Made by a program: the position numbers and the translations under genes. From Gammaproteobacteria bacterium (lineage in GTDB: Bacteria; Gemmatimonadota; Gemmatimonadetes; Longimicrobiales; Gaopeijiaceae): DNA of 9,990 nt. Below, piece after piece: positions 8,701 through 9,990 of this stretch; position 1 is the first letter of the stretch, and the number at the start of each line of letters is the position of its first letter. Under the pieces are notes generated by a model. It was not told the DNA's origin. It did no database searches and saw nothing but the letters and a program-made list of their open reading frames with translations. The DNA lies in the NCBI GenBank assembly GCA_009843625.1, contig VYDD01000203.1, positions 1 to 9,990 of the forward strand. Direction: 5' to 3'.

Positions 8701-8832
8701 TTCAACGCCACCAACCAGGACAACTTCCTCGACGCCGCCCAGGGCTCTCTCCTCTTCAACTTCGACGGCTCCATCAGGAGCGGCGTGGGCGACACGCGGA
8801 GGGCGCAGGTGGGGGTGAGGGCGAGGTTCTGA
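5716..8832 (+). CDS. TonB-dependent receptor with carboxypeptidase-regulatory-like N-terminal domain (Oar-like)
   Basis: This is a 1038-residue outer-membrane receptor, expected to import a large or scarce ligand using TonB/ExbBD energy. It opens with a long signal sequence (1 to about 54) ending in TTASAQA. A carboxypeptidase-regulatory-like beta-sandwich follows (about 58-118, VVRGTVRDPGGAPVAGAVVV), then a possible Ton-box-like stretch (EGITVTRE, 147-154). The plug (about 165-275) contains GLPSNGRNYLDF, NNFIVDGADFNN and EFGRSAGGFVNVVTRSGTN. The rest is a beta-barrel ending in VGVRARF, with the terminal Phe expected of a beta-signal for BAM-dependent insertion. This layout matches Oar-like receptors of Myxococcota, Acidobacteriota and Gemmatimonadota. 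Two Cys pairs (576/587 and 938/953) probably lie in extracellular loops. The frame extends back to an ATG at 5461, but that would put 85 residues ahead of the signal peptide and overlap the divergent gene. ATG 5716 is preferred, with only a weak GAGG 12 nt upstream. The ligand is unknown. Confidence 0.92.
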   Translation: MRNYPLVRVALVATALRTTSPALLAPLTLAASLAFATSLAVATALSPTTASAQAEATTGVVRGTVRDPGGAPVAGAVVVIEHRETGFRTSVETTGEGTFARTLLPLGTYDVTATAPDGFGTDRREGLVLRVGETLLLSMGFAPVELEGITVTRERDVLLDTEDVTSSQRFSEEVVDGLPSNGRNYLDFTLLTPGVSISQGPDGAELNVSGQRGIFNNFIVDGADFNNAFFGEQRGGQRPAFTFNQDAIEEMVVVNQGATAEFGRSAGGFVNVVTRSGTNDFAGTAHYYGQWDAISAAHPEARGGGKPEFGRGQFGFTLGGPILRDRAFFFVAYDQQSATETKQPRRVVASDANLRKLDSFLKSRWPGLFDDEFGPIERTDDARALIAKLDISAGERHQASFKYNYNWSEQVNGTFDVDSWGLSSNGIERDYSHAVNASLRSLLGNTVSNEFRVQWAGEGRPRWYGGPLIPGARLPGPPQFARLGGRPFPDIGMDFADGFRIGLPFFLPIDPGYDTRLQLVDNVSWLSGAHLFKGGIEYNRTTVEQQFIGFANSRYIFDSVDGFIGFATHGSSYVTCSDGSASTSGACPGGNSVTGPVLLYLQSATVPGVPADQLGIQSMTTHELAFFLQDTWKPTDRLTLNLGVRWEGAWHPDVFIRPGDAFFAPYLSDPRFPSDGTIPDDLDNVQPRFGLAWDVDGGRTVVRLNAGAYNARIPGLVFAQYRTTNGAFQQILFRSSADAAVLGPVPAIDEQIDGSAATPFLPDIQVADRNLQLPRTWSFGAEATRALSSVVTASVSWQHARTDGLFRFVDRNAAALGSPFGIGTHPSGGGINALTVGESSARSRYHGLTLGLRGQDDASGFAYDLNYTLGFDRSDDDNERDPFTYRYADPRNLDAEYGWSDRDRRHQLNGYFVFSLPGGVRASHMFRLLSASPVSAKCASPSERAAEPADRICADGSVLQRNTLRRDNEFFTWDFRVSREFALSNGMVFEPVFEVFNATNQDNFLDAAQGSLLFNFDGSIRSGVGDTRRAQVGVRARF

Positions 8833-8880
8833 CCGGTGCGAGGTCGCGCCCACGGGCCCGATCGCCGAGCGCGTCACTGA
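8833..8880. other. Short convergent intergenic gap without a clear terminator
   Basis: Two genes converge across 48 bp. I see no strong GC stem followed by a T tract. A perfect 12-bp palindrome (CACTGATCAGTG, 8875-8886) spans the HNH stop codon but has no loop or T run, so it is not a typical intrinsic terminator. Confidence 0.4.
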
Positions 8881-9990
8881 TCAGTGCTCCGAGGACTCCT
8901 CCATGGCCTCCCGGGCAGCGGCCTCGATCTCCCACGGGATAGCTGAGTCGCGATAGAGGGCAGCCCCGTTCGACAGGATGGGATCCTTGCCTTTCGCCGG
9001 GGCTTGGGGATGAGCCGTTGGGACCGGCACGCTCGCGAGCGAAGTCTCGGCCGGGGCACCCGGATGAACCGTTGGGACCGGCGGCAAGCCCGGTCTCTCG
9101 CCACCTCGAGCCGCTTTGGGCCTGCTCGGCGCGTCCACGAGCATCCTCCCCTTCGGCGTGAAGAACAGCACCGTCCCGTCACCGTTCACGGATACCTTCA
9201 CCCGCCCCTCGTGAACGGCTCGATGATGCCGCCGGCAGAGCAGCAGCGTGTTCCGGAGGCTCGTTTCGCCCCCGTCGGCCCAGTGCTTCACATGATGGGC
9301 CTCGGTAAACGTGCAGCCACACCCCGGAAAGCGGCATCCCCGGTCCCGCTCCTCCAGCGCCCGACGGATATGCGGCGGAATGGTGCGCGTGCGACGCCCC
9401 ACGCTCAGCATCGACCCGTCCTTCGCGTGGACCATCGCGACCACCGCGGCATCGCACGCCATGCGCCGCGACGTCTCCGCGGAAACGCGGATCCCGTCCA
9501 GATCCGAACGCCCGGGCTCGCCTTCGGCCGCGAGCGTCGCGGCGTCGCAATGAACCATGACCTGGTAGCGCTCGGCCCGGGTGCCGGACCCGACGCGGGC
9601 TGACGTGTTCGCCGCATTCTCCGCCTTGGCTCCCGGCGTTTCCGCGGGCGCTCCCCGCAGGGCTGCATTGAACTCGGTGGTCTGAGCACCATCGAGTTCA
9701 TCGAGGTCGCGACCCATCGTATTCCCATCGCCATCCGATTCACGGCGCTCGCCACCTCCGAAACCCGCAGCCAGCGCTCGTTCTGCCAGCAGCCCCACCG
9801 CATCCGCCCGGCGCTGCTTCGGCTCCGGGCGCGCACCGCCGGCCTCGCCACTGGCACCCCTTCCACTTCGCGCCCCTTCTCGGGCATCGCCCTCGGAACG
9901 GAACAGCGCATCCGACGCTGCCTCGACCGCCCGCATCAGCACCGCCCCGACCTCCGGCTCGAGCCGCCCCTTCACCACGTACATCCCGTC
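8881..9990 (-). CDS. DUF222 / HNH endonuclease-like protein (5' end outside window)
   Basis: This is the C-terminal 369 codons of a DUF222 (13E12-repeat) protein with an HNH nuclease domain. The frame is open to the window edge (D-G before Met 9984), and the N-terminal residues DGMYVVKGRLEPEVGAVL match the middle of DUF222, so the start lies outside. Numbering from Met 9984: the end of DUF222 with interrupted helices (1-28 and about 57-73), a Gly/Ser/Glu-rich insertion (about 31-55) and another (about 74-135), a core stretch ERYQVMVHCDAATL (138-151), then the HNH module. In that module C217, C222 or C224, C250 and H253/H254 are likely metal ligands or active-site residues, with EAHHVKHW (228-235), N245 and LCRRHHRAVHE (249-259). 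The tail (about 285-335) is Pro-rich and contains an 18-residue duplication. Such genes often occur in many copies in Actinobacteria and other phyla and their biological role is unclear. Nuclease activity is inferred from the intact HNH motif. Confidence 0.9.
   Translation of the reverse strand, partial: DGMYVVKGRLEPEVGAVLMRAVEAASDALFRSEGDAREGARSGRGASGEAGGARPEPKQRRADAVGLLAERALAAGFGGGERRESDGDGNTMGRDLDELDGAQTTEFNAALRGAPAETPGAKAENAANTSARVGSGTRAERYQVMVHCDAATLAAEGEPGRSDLDGIRVSAETSRRMACDAAVVAMVHAKDGSMLSVGRRTRTIPPHIRRALEERDRGCRFPGCGCTFTEAHHVKHWADGGETSLRNTLLLCRRHHRAVHEGRVKVSVNGDGTVLFFTPKGRMLVDAPSRPKAARGGERPGLPPVPTVHPGAPAETSLASVPVPTAHPQAPAKGKDPILSNGAALYRDSAIPWEIEAAAREAMEESSEH
8999..9082 (-). repeat. 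Imperfect 54-nt tandem duplication within the HNH gene
   Basis: A 30-bp segment at 8999-9028 recurs at 9053-9082, 54 bp apart. Nineteen bases (9010-9028 and 9064-9082) are identical except for one. In the protein the repeats read VPTVHPGAPAE and VPTAHPQAPAK, offset by 18 residues, so the reading frame is preserved. It lies in the Pro-rich tail beyond the nuclease domain. Confidence 0.75.

Noticed and set aside
7285..8877. A 530-codon open frame on the minus strand opposite the TonB receptor
   Set aside because: It is antisense to a well-supported receptor and its translation is low-complexity Val/Ala/Gly/Arg-rich without recognisable domains, a known effect of GC-rich codon use.
8833..8880. 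Possible bidirectional intrinsic terminator between the receptor and HNH genes
   Set aside because: Only 4-bp GC stems can be drawn and no T tract follows on either strand.
9010..9082. The repeated 19-mer as a start of a CRISPR array
   Set aside because: There are only two copies, both within a coding frame at a multiple-of-three period, which indicates a protein-level duplication.
9004..9603. A 199-codon plus-strand frame opposite the HNH domain
   Set aside because: The HNH motif on the minus strand is unambiguous, and the opposing frame is Arg/Pro-rich with no motif.

Overview
This is a GC-rich, densely packed bacterial window with five protein-coding genes and one upstream-truncated gene at each end of that set (six CDS in all). 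No RNA gene, CRISPR array or insertion sequence is visible. The combination of a Tricorn-type S41 protease, two secreted 6-bladed beta-propeller proteins carrying the G-x-G-Q-G-P-G-[DE]-F signature, a large TonB-dependent receptor with an N-terminal carboxypeptidase-regulatory-like domain, and a DUF222/HNH endonuclease is typical of Gemmatimonadota and of related environmental Gram-negative phyla. That lineage call is an inference from gene families. Three starts are GTG, and all six visible stop codons are TGA.

Layout. Bases 1-1784 (+) hold the C-terminal part of a Tricorn-like protease, including its PDZ and catalytic domains. Its stop overlaps the GTG start of a 12-TM UMF1/Atg22-like MFS transporter (1781-3085, +) by four bases, so the two are probably co-translated. 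Converging on this pair from the other strand is a two-gene operon of secreted beta-propeller proteins (5542 to 4256, then 4229 to 3012, 26-nt gap). The last 23 codons of the second propeller gene run antisense into the 3' end of the MFS gene. A 173-bp divergent promoter region (5543-5715) separates the propeller operon from a TonB-dependent outer-membrane receptor (5716-8832, +). Across a 48-bp convergent gap lies a DUF222/HNH endonuclease-like gene (8881-9990, -), whose 5' end is beyond the window.

How they may work together. The protease and transporter could form a peptide-degradation and transport unit. The receptor and the two exported propeller proteins share one intergenic control region and all act beyond the inner membrane, so they could be a cell-envelope module. 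The substrates of the receptor and the transporter cannot be read from the sequence. I saw no convincing new defence or mobile system. The most distinctive points are the antisense 3' overlap, the propeller/receptor divergent arrangement, the coupled protease-MFS pair, and a 54-nt tandem duplication in the HNH gene.
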